Shown: one piece after another, positions 1 to 11,171 of the stretch | How positions within the stretch are numbered: the stretch's first letter is position 1 | Layout: every line of letters starts with the position of its first letter | Assembly (NCBI GenBank): GCA_024500155.1 | Contig: CM044880.1 | Span: forward strand, 12,110,879-12,174,878 | DNA length: 64,000 bases | Reading direction: 5' to 3' | From: Chenopodium formosanum | Lineage: Eukaryota > Streptophyta > Magnoliopsida > Caryophyllales > Amaranthaceae | Notes under the pieces: model-generated | The model's database searches: none | What the model saw: only the letters and a program-made list of their open reading frames with translations | What the model was told of the DNA's origin: nothing | Position numbers and translations under genes: made by a program

Positions 1-1134
1 CCCAAGCAAGGTAGCCTAGCTGCCCTCCTAAGAGAAACAACACTCATTATTTGGGACGAGGCTTCAATGGCAAAAAAAGAAAATGTTGAGTCACTTGATG
101 AGTTGCCAAGAGATATATGTAATCCTCAATTATTGTTTGGAGGTAAAATTGTAGTCTTTGGAGGAGATTTTAGACAGGTTCTTCTTGTTGTGCCTAAAAA
201 AACACAAACCGAGGCAGTTGCTGCTAGCTTGGTTAGCTCTGCTTTGTGGCCACTACTTATGAAGTTTAGGCAAACAGAAAATATTCGAGCCAGGCATGAT
301 CCAGTGTATGCAGGTTTTTTGCTGGCACTTGGAAATGGGGAGCTGCAAGATTCTAAAAATGCATTTGTTTAGCTGCCATCAGAGATTATACAGCCTTATG
401 ATGCTGCCACACCTCAGGATATGCATTTGACTTCAGCTGCTTTTCCAGAGATGGCTATGCCTCCGTTTAGCGCAGATATATTCACTACTAGAGCTATATT
501 AACACCAGTCAATGACGATGTTGATGTTATAAATGATATATTAATAGGCAAGTTCCCTGGTGAAGCAGTGGTCTACAAGAGTTATGATTCAATGATTGAT
601 GATAATTGTTCCATATACCCCATTGAATTTCTAAATAAGCTATGTCCTGGTGGCATGAGTCCTCATGAGCTCATACTGAAACCCAATAGTCCTGTTATCC
701 TGCTGCGTAACATTCTGACATCATCTGGTCTTTGCAATGGAACACGCATGATATGCAAAAAGTTCTTTCCAAATCTCATTGAATGCGTTATTGTTGTTGG
801 CCATCACAAAGGAGAGCATGTACTGATACCAAGAATTAATCTAAGGCCATCAGAATCCTCATCTTATCCTTTTCAGTTTCAGAGAAAACAATTCCCCTTA
901 AAGCTTAGCTTTGCAATGACTATCAACAAAGCTCAGGGGCAAACACTTAACAAAGTTGGTGTTTATTTGCCGCGATCATGCTTTTCGCATGGCCAACTAT
1001 ATGTTGCACTTTCTCGGGCTCGTCAGGCATCTAATGTCAGTGTTATAACTGACATCAATGCTGAAAAACCAAGTTTGGCTAATGTCAAAAATGTAGTATC
1101 CTACGATGTTCTTAATTTAGCTAGCATCATCTAG
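1..1134 (+). pseudogene. PIF1-like helicase domain of Helitron RepHel protein, C-terminal part, one in-frame stop
   Basis: Frame 1 is open from the first base and reads through a Walker B-like motif (LIIWDEASM, from about base 46), the PIF1 signature FGGDFRQ (about 154-174), TINKAQGQTL (about 919-948) and the terminal helicase motif YVALSRARQ (about 1000-1026). These are motifs of the PIF1/RecD2 superfamily 1B helicases that form the C-terminal half of plant Helitron transposases. A TAG at 370-372 interrupts the frame, yet the same frame continues with clear homology to 1134. This is therefore a point nonsense mutation, not an exon boundary. The Walker A motif and the whole Rep domain lie outside the window. 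Expected role: unwinding DNA during rolling-circle transposition in the nucleus. Confidence 0.88.
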
Positions 1135-3679
1135 CTAAACCAGTGAGTTTTACCTTACCATCTCCTAGGTTTATACTTTTTTTGAATGGATTTAGCAGTT
1201 TTACTAATTTAACTGAGTCTTGTTTTTTGCTGCAGGCTATGCTATTTTGCAATGCAGATAATTTTTTTGAGCATGTCACAGTTCATGAATTACCATACTG
1301 TTTAACTTTCAAATTATGGTATGCTGTTTGTCTATCTGGAAAGTTTTTGAATCCATTATTTTAAAGTTAGGGAACCTTTAGCAGATTGCTGACATCTTCT
1401 AATGTGCATTTTTGTTCCATCTATGCAGTGTTCAAAGAAAATTTTGCTAAAGGTACAACCAAAATCTGTCTAAATCAAGTCTGGTGGATGCATTCGATAC
1501 ATCTGATTAATCTGACACCTGAACTCTCAAGTCTGGTGTATAATTTGCTTAATGAATATGTATTAAACCTCAACCATAATATGTATGAGTCAGAATTCAC
1601 CTTAAGCCTTTAATCAGATTTATCAATAAAGGTAGAGGTATGTTTACCATATATATATAGTTTAGTGGATCAATCAATACCTTCTGATTAGTTGTTTTTT
1701 AAAAAATTATTATGATTATATAAAAAGCTGTAGTATTTATTACGTATCTAGATGTCTGTTTTTGTATTTTTAAAAACCAATCATATGCCATTCGAAAATA
1801 TTTTAGCAAAAAGACCATTTTACTATTAGTGTATCGTAATAATCTTTCATGTGTAATAAATTAATAGGTTGTGAAAACTTAGATTTAAGAAACAACACTA
1901 CAAAGAGGAAGTTCTGATGAGAAAAAAAACCCATTAAAAAGTAGTCAAGATTTGGCACCCGTTTCTAATTAAGAGGACAACCCATGTCTAAAAAGGCATT
2001 CTTTAGTTACTAGCTACCTAAGACATTCTAGATTCATAGAAAATAAGAGATTACTAATCATTAAAAAAAAAAAAAAAAAAGGCATGCCCAAAAAAAGGGG
2101 GGAAAAATACAGATATATAGAAAATTAGGTATGTGCTAACACATGAGCTGCATCTCATGCTGATACATTTCAGCTTCTATAAATTCATGCTACTGTTTCG
2201 ATTTTAAGAAGATTATTACACACATAGACAAAAAAAAAATACAGAATTATGCAAGGCATGCAATTTCTGCTTAAAGATATCAATATAGATATGGAACTAT
2301 ATATTTAATTGTTAATCAAGTACATCCTACACTACAAATAGCTATTTTAGGAGTAAGACTTGCTGATTTTATGGAAGAAAAAACAGCAGACCACTATTAC
2401 CCCAAACAGTACCATTGAATTCTTACTTTTTCTTTTAAATTTTATTTATTTATTTTTTTAAAAAAGATGTGCTGTAAGAATACAACACACCTTAGGTCTT
2501 TCTATTGCTCAGAAAATTCAATACCTCTGCAGTAGACCACAGAAAGGCAATGCAAACATAAATTTACAAAGAGCAAGCTATATTCTATTCCATAAGCATT
2601 AAAACCTCTACTTTTGGGCAGGTATGATCAGTCTAAATGCTATTTCACTTCATTTATTTTAGAAATACAGTTGATTTGATCCCGAATTATTACTAGCTGA
2701 ATATTCCATATATAGATTGCATGTATTGTAGCATGAATATTCTTTAAAAGGTCTTAGTTGTAGTATAAGAAAAGCCATTATTTGTTTGAGTGCATTTATA
2801 GAGCTTCAGAATTGCGTATACATAGATATTTATAAATGCTTCTTAATGTTTTGGCTTATAATTGGTATTATACATGTGAGAAGAAGAAATATATGTCTAT
2901 TCATCACAATATAAAAAGCCAGACACTTTTAGTACATCCATAAATAAAATTACCACCTGATATATCAGTTAGTTTAGGTTAATAATAGAGCTGCTCTAGA
3001 TTCTACCATTATAAGTTGAATAATTAGTTTAGGTTCATGATAATGCTGCTCTAGATTCTAGGATTATAAGTTGAATTACCAACTAAACAAACTAGACATG
3101 CTATGGACCTTAGACATGATTAGATAACATAATAGAATTTTACAATATAGCTTATATAATCTACCTGCTAAAAAAGTTTGGTTTTATATTACATAATTAC
3201 ACTATAATTGTTCCAACACTAAGCTAAGCTACTTACATTATTCTAATTTTAGATACGGCAGGATTTTGTCTATGTTATTTCCATATGTCAGAGGCACTTT
3301 AACATTCTTTTAAAATCTAAATTATGAGAATCAGTATTTTTATTAAACATTGCACACTATATTATGAGATTATAAAATTAATGTTCTAGCACTAAACTAA
3401 ACATACTTAAATCCATTTGATTTGCCTATTTTATTAGTTACATATCATTGATTATACTTTGAAACAGATTATCACTAAAAGATTTTTAGAATCAGCAGTA
3501 TCTATAACAATCATATATGTATCTAGAGATTAGAATACATGAGCTATTAATTTTCTATAGGATTACCATTCTAAAAAGAGTCTAATAAATTAAGAAATAA
3601 AACTCATTACTCATCATACTTGTATATCTCTAACCTTAACTAAGTTAGCTTCTTGCTTATATTCTGTACAGAAGCTTGA
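1135..3679. other. Helitron non-coding interior between helicase and RPA gene
   Basis: AT-rich, with no supportable coding sequence; the short open frames directly after the helicase stop are not conserved-looking. It includes a head-to-tail duplication of about 53 bp near 2971-3078, in which each copy contains GCTGCTCTAGATTCTA and ATTATAAGTTGAAT. Several A-runs are present, for example near 2065. I see no other structure. Confidence 0.6.
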
Positions 3680-6660
3680 TATGGCACCACAACGAAAGTT
3701 TCTTGATGAACTCGATGCATCGAGTAAATCATACAAAGTAAAAGTTAACATTGCAGAAAAAGGTCAAAAACAGGAATCTGAGAAGAAAATACTTTACCAA
3801 TACATTATCTTACAAGATGACAAGGTATAATCTGTATATGTGATTTACAAGTACACACTAATCTTATAATATATCACTATGCATGATTTTAGCTTAAGGT
3901 ATTATTTTTGTTTTCCTTTACAAAAAAATCGTATGAATATGACATTATTTGGTGATCAGATTCATGCATATAAAGATGTCATTTTGTTTAGAGGAAACTA
4001 TTAAATTGCTAATGCCTTAATAAGGCCATTAGATGCACAGTACAGGGCTAGAGAAACAGATCTTCCATTTCAGATGACTATAGGAAGCAGAACTCTCATC
4101 CAATGTTTGGATCCTGAAGGAGAGCAAGTATTTCCTAGATACCAATCTCTTGCTTCTATTCCAAAAGTTTCCCTTGATGATTCTCGACATGGTAATTTCA
4201 GTATCCTATTATCTTGCTCTAGAGATCCAAAAATTTCAACTTACTTCATTAGATAATTTACGATAATTTCCTCTTCTCTTTTAGATATCCTTGTGATTGT
4301 GCTGTATGTTGCAAGGGAACTAAGGAAAATTGTGACAAGTCTAAATAAGGAAACTTTTGTACGCGACCTGATTGTGATAGACCATAGGTGATTTCATTTC
4401 TACATTCAATTAATAACATGTCATTATAGCAGTGCAATACTTATGATAATTTGGCTTTAACATTTATGTTTTGCTTTACTTTCAGCACTGATCAGTCGAT
4501 GAAAGTCTGTACCTGGAATGATTTATCAGGAAGACAGTGTGAAGCTCTTGTTTCTGATGCTGACAATTTTAAGGTTGTTGGCATCACAGCTCTGCGTCCT
4601 ATCACTCGCAAAGGCAGCTCAGAAATCAACCCAAAAATTATATGCTTTACTTAATCTATTCTACTGTATATCAATAACACAATAAATATTTTCTAACATT
4701 TTAAACTTGAAGGTTTTCAACTTGAATCAACCATGTCTACTGTGATAATTCAAAACCCTGAAGGTGAAAAAGCAGCTGCATTAACTGAATGGTATACTAA
4801 TTCACATTCAACTTTCAGCCATACACAATATACATATTTTGCACACTTTTCGACTAATGTAAACTACAATTGTTATTCACAGGGCAAGAAAACATCTAGT
4901 TGCTCTAAGTGATCATCAGAATAGAGTTACAGCTGCCTGGAATCCACCTGCAGAGAGGACTCTAACAACAATAGGGCGCATCAAAACCAAAAAGGTAGGA
5001 TTAAGCTATGTGCTTCTTTTTAGTGCTAATGTAAGGCAATTTAAGCATGTGTTTTGTTTGTTTTATTTATTTTGATAACTATCCTTTTTTAAGCATACAT
5101 AGTGATGAGTTTTCCATGCAGTTCTATAGTTACCTATAGTTTTATAAAATCTGTATATTTCATGTGTTTCTTATGAAATTTTTCTGTTTCCTTTTCAGAA
5201 TGTGTATAGGAATCTTTCATTTTGTTAGAGAGTGGTTTGCTGCTATAAGCTACCAAAACAGCTTAGCTTCTTACAGAACTTGCATTAGGCTTCTAATAAA
5301 TGTTTACATGTTTTATATTGCTTGTTGTCACACATAATTGTTGGTACACATGATTGTTGGTGCAAAAATTAGTACATTTATTCTCACCTACTCTAAAGCC
5401 TAGACCATGATTGTTTACATGTGCTATCTTTGAAAAGCCATATTGCTTAGAATACTCACATTTACATCATGCTTTCAATGTAGGCAACAACAACACTTCC
5501 ACAAGAAGTGTATTGGCTTAGATTGTAGCATCAGATATTCAATATGACAGGCTTAGAACATATATAGGTTGTTCTTACTGTGGAAAGAGAACACAAAACC
5601 CTCTTGGAACAGTCTACACTTGCATAGCCTGTGACAGGAAAGAAATATTTGCTACTCACCGGTAAATGTCGTTAACTCTTTACATTAGTTAATATAGATC
5701 ACAGAACATAATATCCACTCAAAACCAATACTAAATGATTTTTCAAATTATGCAGGGCGACTATTACAATGACTTTCTCAGATGGTACTGGAGCATTGCA
5801 GCTTACAACATTTACTGAAAACTGCACCCCACTCTTTGGACTATCAGCTGAACAGATCAGTCACATGAAGGCAACAGTAAGTGATTCACGATCCATTGCC
5901 AGTTAACAATCCTAAATATTCTTTTATTTCATTCAAATTTTAATAATAATAATAAAAAAAAATATATATATTTTAGGATGATACAGCAAAATTTGGACAG
6001 ATAGCCGATAGACTATCAACTACATACTTTTTGATAAAGATTGGCCCTACAACTGCTTTAGAACAGAACACCGTTCTGCAATGGGGTCTAAAGGGTGTAG
6101 AAATAGAAGACACAATCCCACCTATTGCTGCAGGAAGCAGCTCCACAGATGCTGCTACAGGGTCTGAAAGTAAGAATGTAGCTGCAACAGCTGATGCAGA
6201 AGGTGTTGGGTCTTATGAACACAATGAGTGTGTAGCTCAGAACAAACATCCTCTCAGCAAGACCATTAAGAAAGAAACAGTTGCTGCATATGATCTATCG
6301 GTCTTCAGCCAGGAAGAGGAAGATGCTTGCATAGCAGCAGAAGCGATGGCTGCAGCACAAAAAGCAGCAGAATCTAAGACACAGGATATAGCTCAGAAAA
6401 GAAAGAGGGTTGATGCTGATGATTAGTTTGTTCCTACCACACCAGCAAAAGATGTTATTGCCCATGAAACAGCTTCAGCTATCAAGAATGCAGATCTAAT
6501 CAAGGAAAAAGAAAAAGATCAGGCTATTCAAGCAGCGCTAAAAGGAAAAGGAATTGTTTATGACACACCAATTGGCTCTGCTGAAACAGCCAAGGCTATT
6601 AAGCAAGAGAAAGATAGCAAGCGTCGAGCACTTGTGTTTCCTGATGATGATGGCATTTAA
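3680..6660 (+). pseudogene. Helitron-encoded RPA70-like single-strand DNA-binding protein, degraded, multi-exon
   Basis: Exon 1 starts at ATG 3680 (MAPQRKFLDELDAS...) and ends at a GT donor near 3823. Further homologous blocks lie at about 3930-4250, 4285-4390, 4485-4610, 4712-4795, 4883-4995, 5483-5662, 5757-5880 and 5976-6660. Together they give the OB-fold order of replication protein A large subunits. The DBD-C zinc ribbon CSYCGKR...CIACDRKE is visible at about 5570-5645, followed by an acidic, Ala-rich tail. Breaks: TAA after LFRGNY in block 2, a stop just before the IVASDIQYDRL block, and TAG at 6424-6426 after which the same frame runs on to TAA 6658-6660. RPA-like proteins in plant Helitrons are thought to coat single-stranded intermediates. 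I call it a pseudogene because of the stops; some could instead mark exon edges. Confidence 0.8.
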
Positions 6661-6752
6661 ATGAAGGAATGACAAATTAGTTGAGTAACAGCTTCATTTA
6701 CTAAATATTTTTCTATGTATATATTATGCTCTAAAAGTAAGTATTATAAGCA

Positions 6753-7057
6753 ATGTGGCTTTTCAAAGGAATAAGTACTCTTAAATTACATGTTCCTAAG
6801 TAAAGCCACATAGACTAGGAAAAAAACAGTTATGGTTAAAACCACCTATTAGACTACATATCTTTTGCTGCTTGATTGCTTTTATATAGTTATAAAACAC
6901 AATCAAGCATTATGGTTTTATATAGGAACAAGCATTTCATAGGTGTTTGTTCCTGTGTAACACTACTTTTCAATGTGTCAAGCTTGACACAGATTGTAAT
7001 TAGTCTACCTACCTTTTGCTATCTGGTTGCTAGATTATGCTTTGTAACACAACCAGA
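6753..7057. repeat. Run of five consecutive stem-loops inside the Helitron
   Basis: Five separate inverted repeats follow one another in 305 bp. ATGTGGCTTT (6753-6762) pairs with 6802-6811. GCTTGATTG (6870-6878) pairs with 6900-6908, with a nested TTTTATA/TATAAAA stem. AGGAACAA (6924-6931) pairs with 6947-6954. GTGTCAAGCTTGACAC (6975-6990) is a perfect palindrome. TCTGGTTG (7022-7029) pairs with 7050-7057. All stems are perfect as listed. The cluster sits just after the RPA gene and about 2 kb before the Helitron 3' end. Function unknown. Confidence 0.8.
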
Positions 7058-7637
7058 CATCACCTATCTAGGGCTTAAGAAAAATGTAGCATTGTAGCTG
7101 ACAATCATGTACTTATTATGGAACTTTTATGTATATATAGTATTATGACTAATTACTTTAAGTAATTACTTTATTTTCGTTTGCTAACCATGCATTTGTC
7201 AAAAGACTTAACTTAAACAATCTTTGCATCGCCTTTTTGTACTTACATTAGTTCATACATATGAGCTCATTATCTCTGCGTTTATATAAGGCATAGGTAT
7301 TCATAGTGTAGTACACCAAATAATCAGCCATAGAAAACACAAGATACATAGCCAACTTCAGTCATCCATTATACTAAAAGCAAAAGGTTATTTTGCGATA
7401 ATTACAGCCTACTATGTTCCCTTACTAATTACATTCACCATAAGCTTCCCATCAGCTAATTAGTTCCCTGCTTCTAACATTCCAAAAAGACACTACAACA
7501 CCTAAAAAAGCCAGGATACACCAAGATAATTTACTGCCAGAAACTAACAACCAAACTTAGGAAAATTTAAGTCTATACCCTACCAATACTACAACTAAAA
7601 CGCCAAAAAAAAAACTTAGCCAGCAGATAGTATACGA

Positions 7638-8294
7638 TTAGTCAGAAATTTTCATACGAAACATCGAAGAGTCTTCACTTGTTTCGTGATTTCCTTCCAC
7701 ACAGTTCCCAGAATCAGAGCCCAAACCACTATCACCATCATCATTGCTCCTAGATTCACTTTCCCCATCCTCTGGGTCTGCAACCACTTTTTCCATCCTC
7801 TCAGTCTCAGAATCAGAAACCGCATCACTTTCCCCATCTTTATCAGTCTCCTCATCTTCTTCAGATTCATCTTCGTCTTCTTCAGATTCTTCACCTCCCT
7901 CTTCTGCCTCTCCTGCTTTCTTCTCAGCGTCTTCCTTGATCTCAACTTTCTCCTTACTTTCCACTCCATGATCTTTTGTCTCACCACCTTTCTTGCTTTT
8001 CTTTTTATCTTCATCACCGTCTGACTCAACGATGATCAGCGGCCATTCGCCACAGTCATCCCTCTCAATTCCTCGCTTCCGCTTGTTGCTCGGTTCTCCT
8101 TTTTCTTCAGTCCTCGCCGCTTTTGACATTCCTTGTTCTAGCAATTTCAGATGATTGTCCATCTTCATTTCCATACTCATAACATAGACTCGGAAACTTG
8201 CGACATTCTGCTCCTGTGACCTAGCCTGATTTGGCCTCCAGATTGGAGGTGCAAAGACTTTCCCAGAAGTAGCCGTGCTATCAGTGCTAGCCAT
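7638..8294 (-). CDS. Acidic Ser/Glu/Asp-rich protein of unknown function inside the Helitron
   Basis: Intronless ORF of 218 residues if translation starts at MASTDSTATSG (ATG at 8292-8294). A start 38 codons upstream is possible, but those codons derive from a pyrimidine-rich, hydrophobic-reading leader that lies directly after a TATA-like box, so I prefer the internal start. The first 110 residues are mixed, including a basic KRKRG segment near residue 75 that could act as a nuclear signal. The rest is strongly acidic, with runs such as EEGGEESEEDEDESEEDEE. No catalytic domain is recognised. It runs opposite to the helicase and RPA genes. It could be a captured host-gene fragment, a Helitron accessory gene, or a chance ORF in a low-complexity tract. 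Confidence 0.5.
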   Translation of the reverse strand: MASTDSTATSGKVFAPPIWRPNQARSQEQNVASFRVYVMSMEMKMDNHLKLLEQGMSKAARTEEKGEPSNKRKRGIERDDCGEWPLIIVESDGDEDKKKSKKGGETKDHGVESKEKVEIKEDAEKKAGEAEEGGEESEEDEDESEEDEETDKDGESDAVSDSETERMEKVVADPEDGESESRSNDDGDSGLGSDSGNCVEGNHETSEDSSMFRMKISD

Positions 8295-8409
8295 TGTTGT
8301 TGGTAAGATGCAAGCACAAAAACACAGAGAAAAAGGAAAGATGAAGCAAAAAAAAAAAGAAGAAAGGAAGACCAGAAAAATGAAAGACAAGACAGCATAG
8401 CAGAGCAAA

Positions 8410-8416
8410 ATTTATA
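8410..8416 (-). promoter_or_regulatory. TATA-like box upstream of the acidic ORF
   Basis: Minus-strand TATAAAT, about 115 bp upstream of the preferred ATG at 8294. Position and sequence fit a plant core promoter, but the motif is short and the region AT-rich. Confidence 0.35.
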
Positions 8417-9084
8417 CACCACGCAAAAGAGGATTTCAACTGACCAATGAGAGGAAGTTTAACATTCATGTCAAAATCTATAAACAATCAAAGAACTTAT
8501 GACTTACAAATTACAACTTTTCAGCTTCTTTACAAATTTTTTAGATCAAGTACAACTTTTGGACTTTTTAGATGATCATATCTTATATATATTCTATAAC
8601 TGTACGTACAATTACAATTCTAAAAAAAGTAATTTGTAAGTAATTCGGAATTCGTAACATTTCTTACATACACAATATCTACACACGCGTGTGTCAGTGA
8701 TATTTTTAATATAAAATTTGTGTTGCTAAATTTGTAGAAGCGCACAAATTTTAGATAAAATACAAAACGATTAGCAAAACTAATATTTAAGCGATTTAAT
8801 TAAAATAACACAAGGTTCTTAGCATTTTAATATCGAAACCATAATCTACCTTACCCAGATTATAATTTTGCATATTAAACGCTAAAAAAGAACCAAACTA
8901 GAATAACAATTACAATTTTCGCTAGATTTTAACCAAAAACGATATCGAATCAGTAAACTATCACTTCCTACATTTTAGAATCCGATGAAACGAATTACTA
9001 CTCCACACAAAATAAATTATATCAGTACAACCCATCTATTTAACAATATCATTACTCACAAATAATCCGTGTTTATTGGGCTAC
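8417..9084. other. Helitron 3' non-coding region
   Basis: AT-rich sequence between the acidic ORF promoter and the terminal hairpin. No ORF or repeat was noticed. Subterminal regions of this kind are normal in Helitrons. Confidence 0.5.
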
Positions 9085-9114
9085 CGCGCGCATCGCGCGC
9101 GATGGCTCAACTAG
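9085..9114 (+). repeat. Helitron 3' terminus: perfect hairpin plus CTAG
   Basis: CGCGCGC (9085-9091), loop ATC, GCGCGCG (9095-9101), then nine bases and CTAG at 9111-9114, followed by host T at 9115. This is the textbook Helitron 3' end (GC-rich hairpin about 10 bp before CTRR, insertion next to T). Confidence 0.92.
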
Positions 9115-9257
9115 TAGCCTCCAAGGGTAAATTTGTTGTTGACTTGCACAAATCCGTTACAATCCAAGTCCAGCAACGAGTAGTCAAGGAATTATCTGTC
9201 TGTTAAAATATGTAAAAATTGTAAACATTAATAATACTTGTACAAAACTAAAAATTC

Positions 9258-10240
9258 TACAATGTCATTCTTTAAAAATGACACCACAACTTGCTGATGT
9301 GGCAAAATTTGATTGGTCTGTATTTTGTATTTTTATTTTCATTTTGAATTATTTTTAATGTCCAAAATGTATTAAAATTGTATTTTATTTTTTTCATACA
9401 TGTATTTATTTTAGAAATACATAATTACAAATTATGAAAATCTAGTTTTATAATTAAAATTAATTTTCAAATTTATAATTATAATTAGAAATCATAAAAT
9501 TAAATTCACATCTACGTCTAAATTGTTTATCATCGTTCATTATATCGGTCATCGTTTATCATCGTTCATCATCCATCATCATTATCTTCATCAATCATCA
9601 ATCATCAATCATGGATTTGCTGCGGGACAGAGAAGAAGAATGACTGTCGGAAACATTGCCTGAAAACTGACCATATCAAACCCCGAGAAAGTCGCCTGAA
9701 ACCTTCCTGAAATTGACCAAAACTGATCCTAAAACCATCGCCAAATAGCCAAGAACTGCCATGCCGAAATGCCTATATTGTAGCCTGAAAACCAAACCAA
9801 AAACCCACCCCAAAACCAATCAAGAAACCCGCCCAGAAAGACCCCTAAAAAAGCACCAAAAACACACCCAAAATACGCCTAATCGCAGCACCTAATTGCC
9901 CAGGAGAGATATCATTAAAAAAATGGCCATTAACGTGATGAACACCTTTGTCAATTGAAGAACAATGAAAACAGAGTATTTGATTTGCAGTTTTTTTCTT
10001 TTCTTTTCTTTTTTTTTTTTAAGTTTGATTTTCAGAATTTTAATTATAATTTAAGTTTTGGGAATGATTATTTTGTTTAAAAAAAACTATAATGATGTAT
10101 TCTTTATATAAATACATGTATTTACAAGCATGTATACATGTATAGTACATTTAGCCTTTTAAAAATAAATTAAAAATTGGCCAATTATAACTTGACACAT
10201 CATTATGTTGTGGTGTCATTTATTGAAAAATGACACTATA
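9258..10240. mobile_element. Non-autonomous DNA transposon with about 50-60-bp terminal inverted repeats
   Basis: The left end (AATGTCATTCTTTAAAAATG then ACACCACAAC) matches the reverse complement of the right end (GTGTCATTTTTCAATAAATG then ACACCACAAC), with a further shared TGATGTG/TGGC-type stretch. TA dinucleotides lie at both edges, so a mariner-type TA duplication is possible; no longer target duplication is clear. The interior is non-coding, with degenerate CATCAT/TTCATC triplet repeats near 9530-9605 and a T-run near 10005. It lies in intron 5 of neprosin copy 1 and has no counterpart in copy 2. Confidence 0.6.
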
Positions 10241-10357
10241 GAAATATCCGTACAAAACGCTACTAAATACTTTTCTCAAAAAAAAAACAAAAAAAACTGC
10301 TACTAAATACTAATAATGACCTCGGGCTCACACCTTCTTCAAAAAAAAATTCAACAT

Positions 10358-10359
<2 letters not shown>

Positions 10360-10393
<34 letters not shown>
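10360..10393. repeat. Poly(T) tract
   Basis: Uninterrupted run of about 34 T between a CAACATAA stretch and GAATAGC. It could be the A-tail of a minus-strand retroposon, but no retroposon body was recognised beside it. Confidence 0.7.
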
Positions 10394-10394
<1 letters not shown>

Positions 10395-10551
10395 AATAGC
10401 ACATACAGTTGTTTTTAAGAAAATTTCACAAATATAATATTACTTCTATTATTAGAAAGTCCATCTCCTCTTATTCAGATGGGAAAAAAAAATCTTCTTT
10501 AATTTACACTTCAAATATCCAGGATATCTCTATTAACATTTTTCAAGCTAA

Positions 10552-10862
10552 GGCCCTGTTCTCTTCACCTTAAAAAATAATATTAAGTAAAAATAATTTC
10601 AGTTTAGTAAAATTAATTTCAGTTCAGTAAAAATAATTTCAGTTCAGTAAAAATAAGTTCAGTTTAGTAAAATTCAGCTTTCTTATAGAAGAATTATAAT
10701 AGAAAATCAGTAAAAATAATTTCAGTTCAGTAAAAATAATTTAAGTTCAGTAAAAATAATTTCAGTTCAGTAAAATTAAGTTCAGTTCAGTAAAAATAAG
10801 TTCAGTTCAGTTCAATAAAAATAATTTCAGTTTAGCAAAATTAAGGTGAATCAAACAGGGCC
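10552..10862. mobile_element. Tourist-like (PIF/Harbinger) MITE, TSD TAA
   Basis: Termini GGCCCTGTTCTCTTCACCTT (left) and the complement of AAGGTGAATCAAACAGGGCC (right) pair almost fully. TAA flanks both sides (10549-10551 and 10863-10865). GGCCCTGTT ends with a TAA duplication are typical of PIF/Harbinger MITEs. The interior is a tandem array of TTCAGTTCAGTAAAAATAA-type units. Length 311 bp. Confidence 0.88.
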
Positions 10863-10879
10863 TAAGTTGTTTGTTTATA

Positions 10880-11171
10880 TGCTAATAGAGTATAAAAATC
10901 AATTATGGACTTTAATTATCGGCTTAAGCTTTTGGTTTAGACGATTCTTTAATATGGTATCAGAACCAGCGTGACACGAATGTCACAAGCTCAATTCTCA
11001 TCCACCCCCAACTTTCACGTTGAATATTCACATTGGGTATGAGGGGTTGATGATGATGCATCCACATTTTAATTCCAAAGGATCTCATGTGAGGGGGTGT
11101 GATAAAGTATATAAATCAATGGTGAGCTTTGGCCATTAGTTTAAGCTTTTTGTTAAGATGGTCATTTAATA
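10880..11171 (+). mobile_element. TRIM: miniature LTR retrotransposon with about 75-bp LTRs
   Basis: Direct repeats 10880-10954 and 11098-11171 share GTATAAAAATCAAT/GTATATAAATCAAT, TTTAAGCTTTT-type and TTTAATA blocks. Immediately after the left repeat is TGGTATCAGAACC, a primer-binding site complementary to initiator-Met tRNA. Immediately before the right repeat is a purine tract (GTGAGGGGG). The interior is 143 bp with no coding capacity. No 5-bp target duplication is clear, so the outer ends may have decayed. Confidence 0.78.

Larger units (their letters stand above)
1..9114 (+). mobile_element. Helitron, 3' part of an autonomous-type element (5' end outside window)
   Basis: Rolling-circle transposon. 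What is seen: a PIF1-type helicase C-terminus at the window start, a downstream RPA-like single-strand-binding gene on the same strand, and a canonical Helitron 3' terminus (7-bp perfect GC hairpin, short spacer, CTAG, then a T of the host). Plant Helitrons are known to encode Rep-helicase and RPA-like proteins in this order. The Rep part and the 5' TC end must lie to the left. The 3' boundary is supported independently: from 9115 onward the sequence matches an exon of the neprosin gene whose second copy lies at 24.2-28.1 kb. Both proteins carry in-frame stops, so this copy is probably no longer self-sufficient. Confidence 0.88.

Noticed and set aside
1143..1613. Two ORFs following the Helitron helicase
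   Set aside because: No homology, AT-rich composition and no continuity with the helicase C-terminus, which ends naturally at 1134.
7652..8029. Open frames overlapping the acidic ORF on both strands
   Set aside because: Shadows of the GAA/GAG-rich acidic coding tract.
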